Positions 22,241 to 32,845 of a stretch of DNA of 64,000 nt are shown one piece after another; position 1 is the first letter of the stretch, and every line of letters starts with the position of its first letter. The notes under the pieces were generated by a model, which made no database searches, was not told the DNA's origin, and saw only the letters and a program-made list of their open reading frames with translations. Position numbers and translations under genes: made by a program. The stretch is from Ascarosepion bandense. Taxonomy: Eukaryota > Mollusca > Cephalopoda > Sepiida > Sepiidae. The stretch spans positions 1 through 64,000 of the forward strand of contig JBBBDQ010000917.1 of the NCBI GenBank assembly GCA_037127315.1. The letters are read 5' to 3'.

Positions 22241-23847
22241 CATATCTTAAACTGACATATCGAAAATAGATATTCCCCACCTCTAAATTTTTTCTGAACT
22301 TACAGATAAAGAAATAAATACTATTTTAAACTGAAATTAAAGCCAAAATGCCATGTTTAGAACGGTTCATGATTAAACATAACAGACATTCATAGTCTCT
22401 TATATTTAACGGTATATGTTTAGAAAAATTATCTGCTGCCTGGATATATATATATATATACATGTATATATGTAAAACACATAAATCCTGAAAATTGACC
22501 TTGGTTATTTGGTGAGGTGACATGACAAAGCTGTGTGTTTCCTTTGACAATTGATCTACAACTAAATTAGGAGAGTAGCGGGTGTTAGTAAAACAAACAA
22601 ATTGCTAACTCATATTCTAAGTGCATTTTAACTTAAAATGTCCTATGTGTAGAATACAAACTTAAAAAAAAAAAGCCAATATAAACTAATCCATTTAAAA
22701 TAAATTTCAGAATGTTCTGGTCTGGATTTTCTTTTATTATAGTTTTTTTAACATTTAAACATTGCAATATCTAAACTTATTTATAAATGGAACTGTGTGT
22801 GTGTGTGTGTCCGTTACCTATACACTCCGAAACGCCTGAACCGATTTTCTTGAAAATTTACAGTTGCAGTATATGTGTCTGTGAGGGTTCTTAGCTAGGT
22901 TGTGTGTTGAGGTACACATGTTATCGAAAATTGGAAATAATTGGGTTATAAAAGGAATGGTTTATTATTTTTCAATTTGCAAAAGTTTCTATTTTTTAGA
23001 AATCTCAAATGCTCATTTTCAAATCAGGTAAGCTTTCTCTCCACTAGGATGACCAGTGTCATAATAAAAAGATGAACTTCAGGGATAACATTCGCTGAAC
23101 CTGTTAACTGCTGTTATATAGTGAGCTGACCGTGGTTATCCACATTACTGGAGTAAAGTGTCGATGTGTTATACAAGTCATTGATTGACACAACTTGACT
23201 TTTGCTGAGCTCACATGAAAAAAAAAAAAGAAAGAAAAAAAAAGACAAATTTGGTAGTTTAGCATTCAATAGATCTTCGTCAAGCCACAACATTTGTCAG
23301 AATGAAAAAGTATTGCTTCTATTATAATTTCAAAATAGTGTAGTGTCAAATAACTTTTTGAATATGTTCTTTAAGATTTACTTTTTTCATTTACAAAAAT
23401 GAAAAGATGAGAAATGCGATTAATAAGCATGTGTTATTCCAAATGGATAAAAAAGAAATCAGCAACTTGCAAATTAACAATGGCATAATGTTGACATGTA
23501 AATAAAACAATATTGAGAGCTATTTGTATTCAATCAATGTGACATGGGATTCATATTATGAACAGGAGCCAATTCTAAAAGGATAAAACAATTAAAATTT
23601 TTCATTCATGACAAATGTGGAGAGTAGAAGACGGTCTTGTTGCGGGTGAGGTATACTGATCCACAAACACATTAAATGACGGAAGATAACAAAAAAAACA
23701 AAGACAAAAATATTGTTAAGCTCATCTTTTTCTTTTAGAAAATACATCAATAGAAATATTATAGGGGGCGAGGCGAAAAATAATTCTGCAAGCTCATGTA
23801 GAGTGCAACAAGGGTTTTGTCTTGAGAAGGACAGTTTGTGTTAGCTG
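22241..23847. other. Duplicated flank leading into the 51-bp array
   Basis: 22440-22945 matches 37850-38360 and 58400-58885. 22950-23847 matches 39765-40637 and partly 60230-60667. At 22793-22870 a GT tract leads into CCGAAACGCCTGAACCGATT and TTCTTGAAAATTT, a pattern common at ends of non-autonomous rolling-circle-type or similar repeats. At the junction AAAAGGAATGG/TTTATTATTT (about 22950) the Tc1-like element of copies 2 and 3 is missing. No gene seen. Confidence 0.55.
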
Positions 23848-26800
23848 AATTGCTACAGGAGAGTTTGGTTTGTATTTGATAAAGAAGACTGTTCCCATGT
23901 TTACCACAGGACAGTTTGATTTGCATTTGATAAACAAGACTGTTCCCAGGTGTGCTACAGGACAAATTCATTGCTCCAACGTGCGCGATGACACAGTTTG
24001 GTTTGTATTTGATAAAGAAGACTGTTCCCATGTGTGCGACGGGACAAATTCATTGTTCCCATGTGTGCGACGACACAGTTTGGTTTGTATTCAATGAAGA
24101 AGACTGTTCCCATGTGTGCAACGGGACAGTTTGGTTTGTATTTGATAAAGACTGTTCCCATGTGTGCCACAGGACAGTTTGGTTAGTATTTGATAAAGAA
24201 GACTGTTCCCATGTGTGCCATAGGACAGTTTGGTTAGTATTTGATAAAGAAGACTGTTCCCATGTGTGCCACAGGACAGTTTGGTTAGTATTTGATAAAG
24301 AAGACTGTTCCCATGTGTGCCACAGGACAGTTTGGTTAGTATTTGATAAAGAAGACTGTTCCCATGTGTGCCACAGGACAGTTTGGTTAGTATTTGATAA
24401 AGAAGACTGTTCCCATGTGTGCCACAGGACAGTTTGGTTAGTATTTGATAAAGAAGACTGTTCCCATGTGTGCCACAGGACAGTTTGGTTAGTATTTGAT
24501 AAAGAAGACTGTTCCCATGTGTGCCACAGGACAGTTTGGTTAGTATTTGATAAAGAAGACTGTTCCCATGTGTGCCACAGGACAGTTTAGTTAGTATTTG
24601 ATAAAGAAGACTGTTCCCATGTGTGCCACAGGACAGTTTGGTTAGTATTTGATAAAGAAGACTGTTCCCATGTGTGCCACAGGACAGTTTGGTTAGTATT
24701 TGATAAAGAAGACTGTTCCCATGTGTGCCACAGGACAGTTTGGTTAGTATTTGATAAAGAAGACTGTTCCCATGTGTGCCACAGGACAGTTTGGTTAGTA
24801 TTTGATAAAGAAGACTGTTCCCATGTGTGCCACAGGACAGTTTGGTTAGTATTTGATAAAGAAGACTGTTCCCATGTGTGCCACAGGACAGTTTGGTTAG
24901 TATTTGATAAAGAAGACTGTTCCCATGTGTGCCACAGGACAGTTTGGTTAGTATTTGATAAAGAAGACTGTTCCCAGGTGTGCCACAGGACAGTTTGGTT
25001 AGTATTTGATAAAGAAGACTGTTCCCAGGTGTGCCACAGGACAGTTTGGTTAGTATTTGATAAAGAAGACTGTTCCCAGGTGTGCCACAGGACAGTTTGG
25101 TTAGTATTTGATAAAGAAGACTGTTCCCAGGTGTGCCACAGGACAGTTTGGTTAGTATTTGATAAAGAAGACTGTTCCAAGGTGTGCCACAGGACAGTTT
25201 GGTTTGTATTTGATAAAGAAGACTGTTCCCAGGTGTGCCACAGGACAGTTTGGTTTGTATTTGATAAAGAAGACTGTTCCCAGGTGTGCTACAGGACAGT
25301 TTGGTTTGTATTTGATAAAGAAGACTGTTCCCAGGTGTGCTACAGGACAGTTTGGTTTGTATTTGATAAAGAAGACTGTTCCCAGGTGTGCTACAGGACA
25401 GTTTGGTTTGTATTCAATGAAGAAGACTGTTCCCATGCGTGCTACAGGACAGTTTGGTTTGTATTTGATACAGAAGACTGTTCCCAGGTGTGCTACAGGA
25501 CAGTTTGGTTTGTATTTGGTAAAGAAGACTGTTCCCAGGTGTGCTACAGGACAGTTTGGTTAGTATTTGGTAAAGAAGACTGTTCCCATGTGTGCAACAG
25601 GACAAATTCATTGTTCCCATGTGTGCGACGACACACTTTGGTTTGTATTTGATAAAGACAACTGTTCCCATGTGTGCGACGGGACAGTTTGGTTTGTATT
25701 TGATAAAGAAGACTGTTCCCAGGTGTGCTACAGGACAGTTTGGTTTGTATTTGATAAAGAAGACTGTTCCCAGGTGTGCTACAGGACAGTTTGGTTTGTA
25801 TTTGATAAAGAAGACTGTTCCCAGGTGTGCTACAGGACAGTTTGGTTTGTATTTGATAAAGAAGACTGTTCCCAGGTGTGCTACAGGACAGTTAGGTTTG
25901 TATTTGGTAAAGAAGACTGTTCCCAGGTGTGCTCCAGGATAGTTTGGTTAGTATTTGGTAAAGAAGACTGTTCCCATATGTGCCACAGGACAGTGTGCTT
26001 AGTTTTTGATAAAGAAGACTGTTCCCATGTGTGCTACGGGACAGTTTGGTTTGTATTTGATAAAGAAGACTGTTCCCAGGTGTGCTACAGGGCAGTTTGT
26101 TTTGTATTCGATAAAGATGACTGTTCCCATGTGTGCTACGGGACAGTTTGGTTTGTATTTGATAAAGAAGACTGTTCCCAGGTGTGCTACAGGACAGTTT
26201 GGTTAGTATTTGATAAAGAAGACTGTTCCCATGTGTGCAACAGGACAAATTCATTGTTCCCATGTGTGCGACGGGACATTTTGGTTTGTATTTGATAAAG
26301 AAGACTGTTCCCATGTGTGCAAAGGGACAAATTCATTGTTCCCATGTGTGCGACGGGACATTTTGGTTTGTATTTGATAAAGAAGACTGTTCCCAGGTGT
26401 GCTACATTACAGTTTGGTTTGTATTTGGTAAAGAAGACTGTTCCCAGGTGTGCTCCAGGACAGTTTGGTTAGTATTTGGTAAAGAAGACTGTTCCCATAT
26501 GTGCCACAGGACAGTGTGCTTAGTTTTTGATAAAGAAGACTGTTCCCATGTGTGCAACGGGACAGTTTGGTTTGTATTTGATGAAGAAGACTGTTCCCAT
26601 GTGTGCTACAGGACAGTTTGGTTTGTATTTGATAAAGAAGACTGTTCCCAGGTGTGCTACAGGACAGTTTGGTTTGTATTTGATAAAGCAGACTGTTCCC
26701 AGGTGTGCTACATGACAGTTTGGTTTGTATTTGATAAAGAAGACTGTTCCCAGGTGTGCTACAGGACAGTTTGGTTTGTATTTGATTAAGAAGACTGTTC

Positions 26801-27480
26801 CCATGTGTGCTACAGGACAGTTTGGTTTGCATTCAATGAAGAAGACTGTTCCCATGTGTGCGACAGGACAGTTAGGTTTGTATTTGATGAAGAAGACTGT
26901 TAATATGTGTGCCACAGGACAGTTTGGTTATATTTGATAAAGAAGACTGTTCCCATGTGTGCGACGGGACAAATTCATTGCTCCCACGTGTGCGACGACA
27001 CAGTTTGGTTTGTATTCAATGAAGAAGACTGTTCCCATGTGTGCAACAGGACAGTTTGGTTTGTATTTGATAAAGAAGACTGTTCCCAGGTGTGCTACAG
27101 GACAGTTTGGTTTGTATTTGATAAAGAAGACTGTTCCCAGGTGTGCTACAGGACAGTTTGGTTTGTATTTGATAAAGAAGACTGTTCCCAGGTGTGCTAC
27201 AGGACAGTTTGGTTTGTATTTGATTAAGAAGACTGTTCCCATGTGTGCTACAGGACAGTTTGGTTTGCATTCAATGAAGAAGACTGTTCCCATGTGTGCG
27301 ACAGGACAGTTAGGTTTGTATTTGATGAAGAAGACTGTTAATATGTGTGCCACAGGACAGTTTGGTTATATTTGATAAAGAAGACTGTTCCCATGTGTGC
27401 GACGGGACAAATTCATTGCTCCCACGTGTGCGACGACACAGTTTGGTTTGTATTCAATGAAGAAGAACATTCCCATCTGT
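23848..27480. repeat. 51-bp tandem repeat array B1, about 71 units
   Basis: The monomer starts GGACAGTTTGGTTAGTATTT and recurs every 51 bp. Block 24170-24970 is extremely homogeneous (CATGTGTGCCACA type), 24970-25200 has CAGGTGTGCCACA, and later parts mix CAGGTGTGCTACA, CATGTGTGCGACG and CAATGAAG variants. A 31-bp short unit (GGACAAATTCATTGTTCCCA plus TGTGTGCGACG) is interspersed. A 438-bp block at about 26460-26900 is repeated at about 26900-27340. Because 51 is 17 codons, long frames appear in several phases of both strands (CHRTVWLVFDKEDCSHV repeated on plus). Monomer differences are mainly amino-acid-changing and a stop interrupts at 24588, so I do not call a gene. Confidence 0.97.
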
Positions 27481-27483
27481 TCC

Positions 27484-27850
27484 CCCCACCCCATCAGTCA
27501 CATTATTTACATATCACAATCATCACAGCCTGTCAGAAAATTGATTTATCACAGTCAAAAACTATAACTTCACAGGTTACACATTTTACCTCATCAAATA
27601 AATTACCCCCCCCCACCCCATCAGTCAGTTACATTATTTACATATCACAATCATCACAGCCAAAAGCATAATTTCACCGGTCACACAAATTACCTCATCA
27701 AATAAATTACCCCCCATCAGTCAGTCGCATAATTTATATATCACAGTCATTTACATAATTTACACATCACGATCTCTTATCATAATCTCACAACTAGTCA
27801 GAGAATTGACTAATCACACTCATAATATGCATACACAGGTCACATTTTAC
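27484..27850. repeat. Diverged 123-bp-type monomers (junction seed), copy 2
   Basis: About three diverged monomers related to array A. ATTATTTACATATCACAATC corresponds to ATTATTTACATATCACAGTC, CATTTTACCTCATCAAATAA to CATTTTACCTAATCAAATAA, and the cytosine run before CATCAGTCAG occupies the place of CCCTGCCATCAGTCAG. Spacing is irregular and divergence much higher than inside array A. Confidence 0.85.
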
Positions 27851-28312
27851 CTTATGAAATAAATTAAACCCCCCACCACCACCACCATCAGTCCAATAAG
27901 TCATGTAGTCACAGCCAGTCAGAAAATTGACTTCATCTAAAAGATATTGATCGCACACACGGTGTAAAGCCTGAAATGTTTCCTGCTCAGAAGCTTCATC
28001 TTCAAATGAAAATAACTTTAAACAAAGTTTGTCAAAAGCAGCCATTTCTGGGAATTGCTCAACATCCAGGAAATTGATTCCATTTTTCATAGTCTTGAAA
28101 TTTGAATGATACATCTCTGGAATTGTGATAAAGCTAGAGTGGCCAACGCTTTACAGTTCTACAGCCACTTTTGGCCATTGGGTTTAAATGACCAAAATAA
28201 AGGAAGTGACAATGAGGAATTTTGTCAGTTCTAGCCAGATGGTACAAGGCAAAAGCGTGGATTCCAAATTGTACTTGAGGGAAAATTTTCATCATGATTG
28301 CTTCTTTTACAC
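27851..28312 (-). pseudogene. Exon-like segment, copy 2
   Basis: Minus-strand counterpart of 6240-6695. An acceptor-like TTACAG precedes 28312 and a donor-like CATAAG|GTAAAATG follows 27851. The enclosed length is 462 bp (a multiple of three) but the interior changes frame by +1 in the same place as the other copies. The second frame reads on through a short glycine run (TDGGGGGGFNLFHK) to the donor. Against copy 3 it differs at several residues (for example ALHRVCDQYLLDE against ALHHVCDQYLFDE). I do not know the family. It is either a decayed exon or chance; a working gene is unlikely while the frameshift stands. Confidence 0.42.
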
Positions 28313-28547
28313 CTGTAAAAGAAAAAAAAAATTAGAAAATAGCAAAATAATGCTAAAATAAAAGCAAAATTCTATAATAAATGCAGCATATATTAACCAG
28401 ACTGGTCCGTAAATAAATTCAGCCTTTCTTCCCATCATGTGTAAAACACACAAGTGCAGATCATTAATAAAAACAAAAAAGTCAAGATATACAATGCATT
28501 CAATTTTGACAGTCATCAAAATGTTAGAATTCATTGTTTGATAACAA

Positions 28548-29161
28548 GACTGCTGCCATTTATGGTCAGGTGCCCCTGCCGTTCTCCTCAGTGTTCTTGA
28601 CAAGCTCCAAAGGAGAGTCTGTAATGTGATAGGTACTGATCTGGCGACTCGTCTGCAGCCACTTTCCCATCGTCGAAATGTGGCCTCCCTCTGTCTCTTC
28701 TATAAATACTTTCATGGCTTCTGCTCGGATGAGCTTAAGTCACTGATGCCTCCTCAACAGGTGTTTACCCGTTCAACCAGACTGGCAACTGGGTCCCACC
28801 CATTCACAGTCAGGTTAGCCAAACGCAGACGACAATTCTACTCCTGCAGCTTCCTCTCTCGCACTTCCCGCCTGTGGAACTCACTCCCGTATTCTTGCTT
28901 TCCTGACGGCTACGACCTCCAGAAATTTAAAAGCAAAGTTAATACTCACCTACTAACCACTGGCCTCTAGCTCTCTCTCCCCTCCCCTGTATAACCTTCC
29001 CTTTCTCTCCGCCCATGTACCTGTCATTGCACCTGCTTTCTCAGTTTTCTATTGTTCCTTTCTAACTAGCTTGTACTCCTCACTCTTTTCTAATTAATCT
29101 TTCTACATTTATGTAACCCCCTGCACATCAGTGGCGTTTCTGCCTTGCTCGGGGTGAAATG

Positions 29162-29193
<32 letters not shown>
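28548..29193 (+). mobile_element. 5'-truncated LINE insertion, youngest copy in window
   Basis: Contains the C-terminal LINE region uninterrupted: CCHLWSGAP, LDKLQRRVCNVIGTDLATRL, VASLCLFYKYFHGFCSDELK, SHPFTVRLAKRRRQFYSCSF, SRTSRLWNSLPYSCFPDG and KSKVNTHLLTTGL, ending at the stop near 28970. The 3' UTR ends CTGCACATCAGTGGCG…GCTCGGGGTGAAATGATT and 29 As (29165-29193). Copies 1 (6932) and 3 (43620) show the site without it. The flanks show no target duplication; instead about 8 bp (ATTAGTAA) are missing. The frame lacks all catalytic parts, as expected for a truncated insertion. Confidence 0.93.
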
Positions 29194-29196
<3 letters not shown>

Positions 29197-29694
29197 TAAT
29201 GACTTCTAGATTATATATATTGAATGTGCACAAAGTTCCAAGTGTATATTTATTTAATAGTAAAAACAATTTTCTGCTTTACTTATTTTAGCTGATAATA
29301 AGTTTAGATTTTGTTCACTTTAATTTGTTTTACTAGTGAAGAGAGGTGGTCTCTCATGAAGAAAACGGAACAGTGTAAACACGTATTAATGTGAGAGACT
29401 GAGTTACAAAAACCAGATTAACGAAACTCATAGGACTAAAGTCGAAAAAGTTTAAAAAAAAAAAAAAAGAAAAGTAAAAGACAAAAAAAAACTTTATTAA
29501 TTTGCATTTTGCTACTGCTTTTCCTAAGTTTGTTAGAAAAGTCAACTTTTTCAATATTAGTCTATATTTCTGGAATATAGTAGTATTTACATTGTTTGGA
29601 CTGTTGTCCTTATCTTTATTCCTATTTTTGTGATGTTTTGTCCGTTGTACAGTCCAGCCTTCATCAGGTTATGTGTTCACCACTGCAGTAGCCT
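29194..29694. other. AT-rich non-coding flank, copy 2
   Basis: Continues the duplicated flank interrupted by the LINE and matches 6940-7480 and 43630-44125. No gene seen. Confidence 0.6.
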
Positions 29695-30170
29695 GGTCAG
29701 AAAAACATAGCAATTGGCATTGCATTTAAATTTTTGAAGATTGTGGTTGGCAAGGAAGCAAGGAATTGGAAGGGAGTTTCACAGGTGAGAATTCTGAGAA
29801 ATTAAACTATTAATCAAGAGCATATGGTAACTCGCTGGTTTAACAGTAGAAAGACGAGACTTAATTGCCAATCAAGAAGCATGCTTAAATTTCTGCAGTC
29901 AAGCAGGTAAGCTTAGAATGATTTCCATAAAACTATTTATGGAAAAGACAAGGTTAGGACTGATTAAATTAGAAACAATTCTTTGTATTTTCTTTTCAGT
30001 CTTGAGATATTTAATAGGAACACTGGATTCGATATGGCACTAATATTTAATGCATGGCCGAGGGTAGATTTATAATTATGAAAAAATGGATTCCAATCAA
30101 AATCACTTTCTGGCACAACAAAAGTGAACTTTTTTAGCAGTAGATGCAACAATATGATTTGGTGTAATCA
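29695..30170 (-). mobile_element. Decayed LINE 3' region, copy 2
   Basis: Minus strand. TTGGCATTGCATTTAAATTT, then AAGGAAGCAAGGAATTGGAA and GGAGTTTCACAGG, follow the order of the LINE C-terminus (LQKFKFKV, NSLPYSC). Further right, TTTTTAGCAGTAGATGCAAC corresponds to the AKSTAKK region. Many stops. Partner of 44640-45200; copy 2 has lost its 3' tail. Confidence 0.7.
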
Positions 30171-30379
30171 CTCCATGTCATTTAATACTTGGTTAGTGAA
30201 ATTCAAATTGGACCAGTTTGCATAATTAAGCTACATTCATCAGCTGATGACTAAGTCAACAAAAAATTAATTTAAAAAGGGAAAAAAAAAATGACCCTGG
30301 GAGTGAATAAAAAGCTGTATGAGAAGAATTTTATCTTCATGATGTTATGAACATCAAAAATTTATCTACTTTGCTCTGA

Positions 30380-30895
30380 AAATTTATTGTCAATAGATTG
30401 ATTTTCTTCCTTAAAATTAATAGAGTATAGTTTACAATGACAATTCATTAAATACTGGTTTTTCTTTTTCATTAAAGTTAATACAGGGTTTAGTTTACAA
30501 GAAAAATTCATTGTAAAGTGTTTTTTATTTCATTAAATAAAAATAAGGTGATATTTTATAGTGAAAATTCATTGTAAATTGACTTTTTCATAAAACCTAA
30601 TAGGAGGTATTGTCTGCTTTGAAAATTTGTTATAATTTGGTTTTTATTCATAAAGTTTAATAGAAAGTCTAGTTCATTATGAAAATTAATTTCTTTTTTC
30701 ATAAAAGTTCATCAATTGTCTAGTTTGCTATGAAAACTCATAGTTAATTTAATTCTTTTTTCATAAAAGTTAAGAGGGAATAGTTTGCTCTAAACAATTA
30801 TTTAAAGTTGTTTTTTCATAACTGTTACGAGAGCATCTAGTTACCTATAAATATTTATGGTATATTGTTACTTTTCATTAAAGTGTGCTAAGGAA
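30380..30895. repeat. AT-rich degenerate tandem repeat, about 66-bp period, copy 2
   Basis: About eight diverged units with the pattern TAGTTT(A/G)CTATGAAAA…, TTCAT(T)GTAAATT, TTTTTTCATAAAAGTTAA. Matching arrays are at 45430-45940 and 48610-49315. Non-coding. Confidence 0.75.
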
Positions 30896-31329
30896 TATTA
30901 ATACAAAAAAGAAACACCAGAAAACAAAAGAACCAATAGAAGAGAGGAGAGGTTAAGTTGTTTTAGAATAAAAGAGGACAGTCCGATAAACTTTTTAAAA
31001 ATAGTGATTCAAAAAATAATTTCATTCTTTTCTTAAGTCCTGAAAGTTTCATTAAAATCCAGCAATTATTTGATTTTTTTTTAAGAATTTCTACATTTTT
31101 CTTTTCTTTTTCACACTGGGGAAAAGTGGGAGTTTTGTAATATTATATTTAACATAGTAAACTCTTGTAAAAATCTTGTCTCAAGTTTAGGAAATTTTAA
31201 CATCATGGCGTACTTTTTTTTTTCAGTGAATTAGTGGAGGTGCCTATTATACATTATGTTTTTGAATGAGTGCTTCTCAATTTATTAGTAATAAATTCTA
31301 CAAAGTACTTGTGCTACTCGATTGGCATT
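30896..31329. other. AT-rich non-coding DNA
   Basis: Collinear with 45941-46377, and with a second diverged copy at 49315-49400 and 50150-50485. Nothing recognisable. Confidence 0.5.
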
Positions 31330-31915
31330 TAGGTCCCACCCTTTCATTGTTAATTTAGTCACATGTAACTACCATTTCTACACTAACATTTTGTTTTCAC
31401 ACACTTCCCGCCTGTGAAACTCCCTTCTGTATATTTGCTTCCTTGATAGGCCACAGTTAAATGCCATATCTGATACACGCTTGGGTGATCATGTCTTGCA
31501 AAAGACATGACTGATTGGGCAAAAGATTATTACACAGTAGGTTGCCAGCCAAGGCTATAGAACCCAGTCTGTCCTATTTTTAACCCTTAACTGGAGAGAA
31601 GAGATGGATTAATATCTTTCCTAAGGGTATTTGTGCATATGTGAATGCAAGGAATTCAACTGGAATTTGAACTCGGTTCCCTGATTTCTTGTTCAGAGTT
31701 GGTATCCACTGCACCACAATGCACAACCCTAATAGGTACAATCCCTAAAAGTTTAAATGCAACATTAATTGCCATCTCCTACCTCCCTAACCCTAAATCC
31801 CATCCACCTTTTATCCTTTCTAAAGAATCTACTGTTTTATTCTCTCACTGTAGCCCCATGCACACCAGTGGCTGTCCTGCTTTGCTTGAGGTTACAGGAT
31901 TACAAAAATTTTTTT
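31330..31915 (+). mobile_element. Decayed LINE 3' end split by a SINE, copy 2
   Basis: The left part 31330-31450 (GGCATTTAGGTCCCACCCTT, ACACTTCCCGCCTG, CTTCTGTATATTTGCTTCCT) and right part 31735-31915 (AGTTTAAATGCAACATTAAT, then GCACACCAGTGGCTGTCCTG and CTTGAGGTTACAGGATTA) are consecutive pieces of the LINE C-terminus and tail. A SINE separates them. Collinear with 46378-46960. Confidence 0.8.
31450..31727 (-). mobile_element. tRNA-derived SINE nested in the LINE, copy 2
   Basis: Minus-orientation SINE from AATGCCATATCTGATACACG to GGTATCCACTGCACCACAAT. Similar short sequences GATAGGCCACA (left) and AATAGGTACA (right) flank it and look like an eroded target duplication inside the LINE. Orthologous to 46506-46772. 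Confidence 0.87.
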
Positions 31916-32324
31916 TATTCTTCAGAATTTCTTTTAATTCCTTTGAAGAGCCATTGTTGATGAACACGCGATAACAGTAATATTTTTAAACCATACCATA
32001 AGCACAATGAAATCCCTAGCTATTAGTTATTTTGTGTACTAATAATATGTATAACATTAGCTTCCACAGTGACCAAATCTTGAAGTGTAGTGAATCCAAT
32101 ATAGAAAATAGGATTATACCCCCCACCCCGGTAATTGTAGATCTAGAGATAACTATCTGGTTGAGGGTAAATGCAGATCTGCAAATATGACATCTCAAGC
32201 CACCATCCACCATAAAGGAAAGCTGTGTTTGTACAGGATTCATACTGATTTTTCGTGCCCATTTTCAGGCACTCCTTCACTAACACTTGCAATAATTATC
32301 TTATTCTTCCATTTGGTCAAATTT
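31916..32324. other. Duplicated non-coding segment
   Basis: Collinear with 46961-47364. Includes CACCCCGGTAATTGTA near 32125. No gene seen. Confidence 0.5.
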
Positions 32325-32535
32325 TTTTAAAATTTGGCTAAGCAGTTACCATTTCCCTCTTAGCAACCACGACTAAAGGAAGAGTCGAGCCACATGCCTC
32401 CAACTACCATAAGTGAAATTACTACTAAGATTCCTCCAGGCTTAACCCTATAATAGCCAATATTCCCCCACCACTTCCTTTACCAAACCAAGCCTCAGGC
32501 ATTAGAATTTTTCCCTTATTTGATTTGTTGACAAT
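32325..32535. repeat. Interspersed repeat R, copy 2
   Basis: Nearly identical to 47365-47575 and similar to 8890-9095 (AAATTTGGCTAAGCAGTTAC to GATTTGTTGACAATGG). Confidence 0.75.
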
Positions 32536-32796
32536 GGTATTTGCCCTCTAAATTTTATCCAAAAATTGCAGATATGTATATATGTGTGTGTAAGATATAT
32601 ACGAAAGTATATGGTTTATATGAGTATATTTGGTATGCTGATGTATGTATATTTCTTGTTTTTATATAAGATGTGTATGTGGGTGGTGTGTGTGCAATTA
32701 AAGTTGCACTTTATGTGTAAGGTGTATATATTTGTATATATGTTGGATTGTAAGTGGTGATTTTCTAAGCACAGCTTAGATAAATGTGTTTGTGTG

Positions 32797-32845
<49 letters not shown>

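Larger units (their letters stand above)
6236..27480 (+). repeat. Large tandem segmental duplication, copy 1
   Basis: This 21-kb block is collinear, in direct orientation, with 27481-42557 and 42558-63570. Shared landmarks in order are the exon-like segment (6240), AT-rich flank (6932), a 200-bp repeat (8890), the GCTGATGAAG segment (10290), the 11537 inverted repeat, the 18430-19735 block with its SINE, the 22440-22990 block and the 51-bp array. Copy 1 carries its own reverse-transcriptase fragment (7780), LINEs (16662, 17815) and a Tigger remnant. It lacks the Tc1-like element of copies 2 and 3. Confidence 0.85.

Noticed and set aside
24621..25652. 343-codon open frame encoding CHRTVWLVFDKEDCSHV repeats as a protein-coding gene
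   Set aside because: It is the translation of a 51-bp minisatellite. Other phases and the opposite strand are equally open, variants are mostly replacements, and there is no start context, intron or domain.
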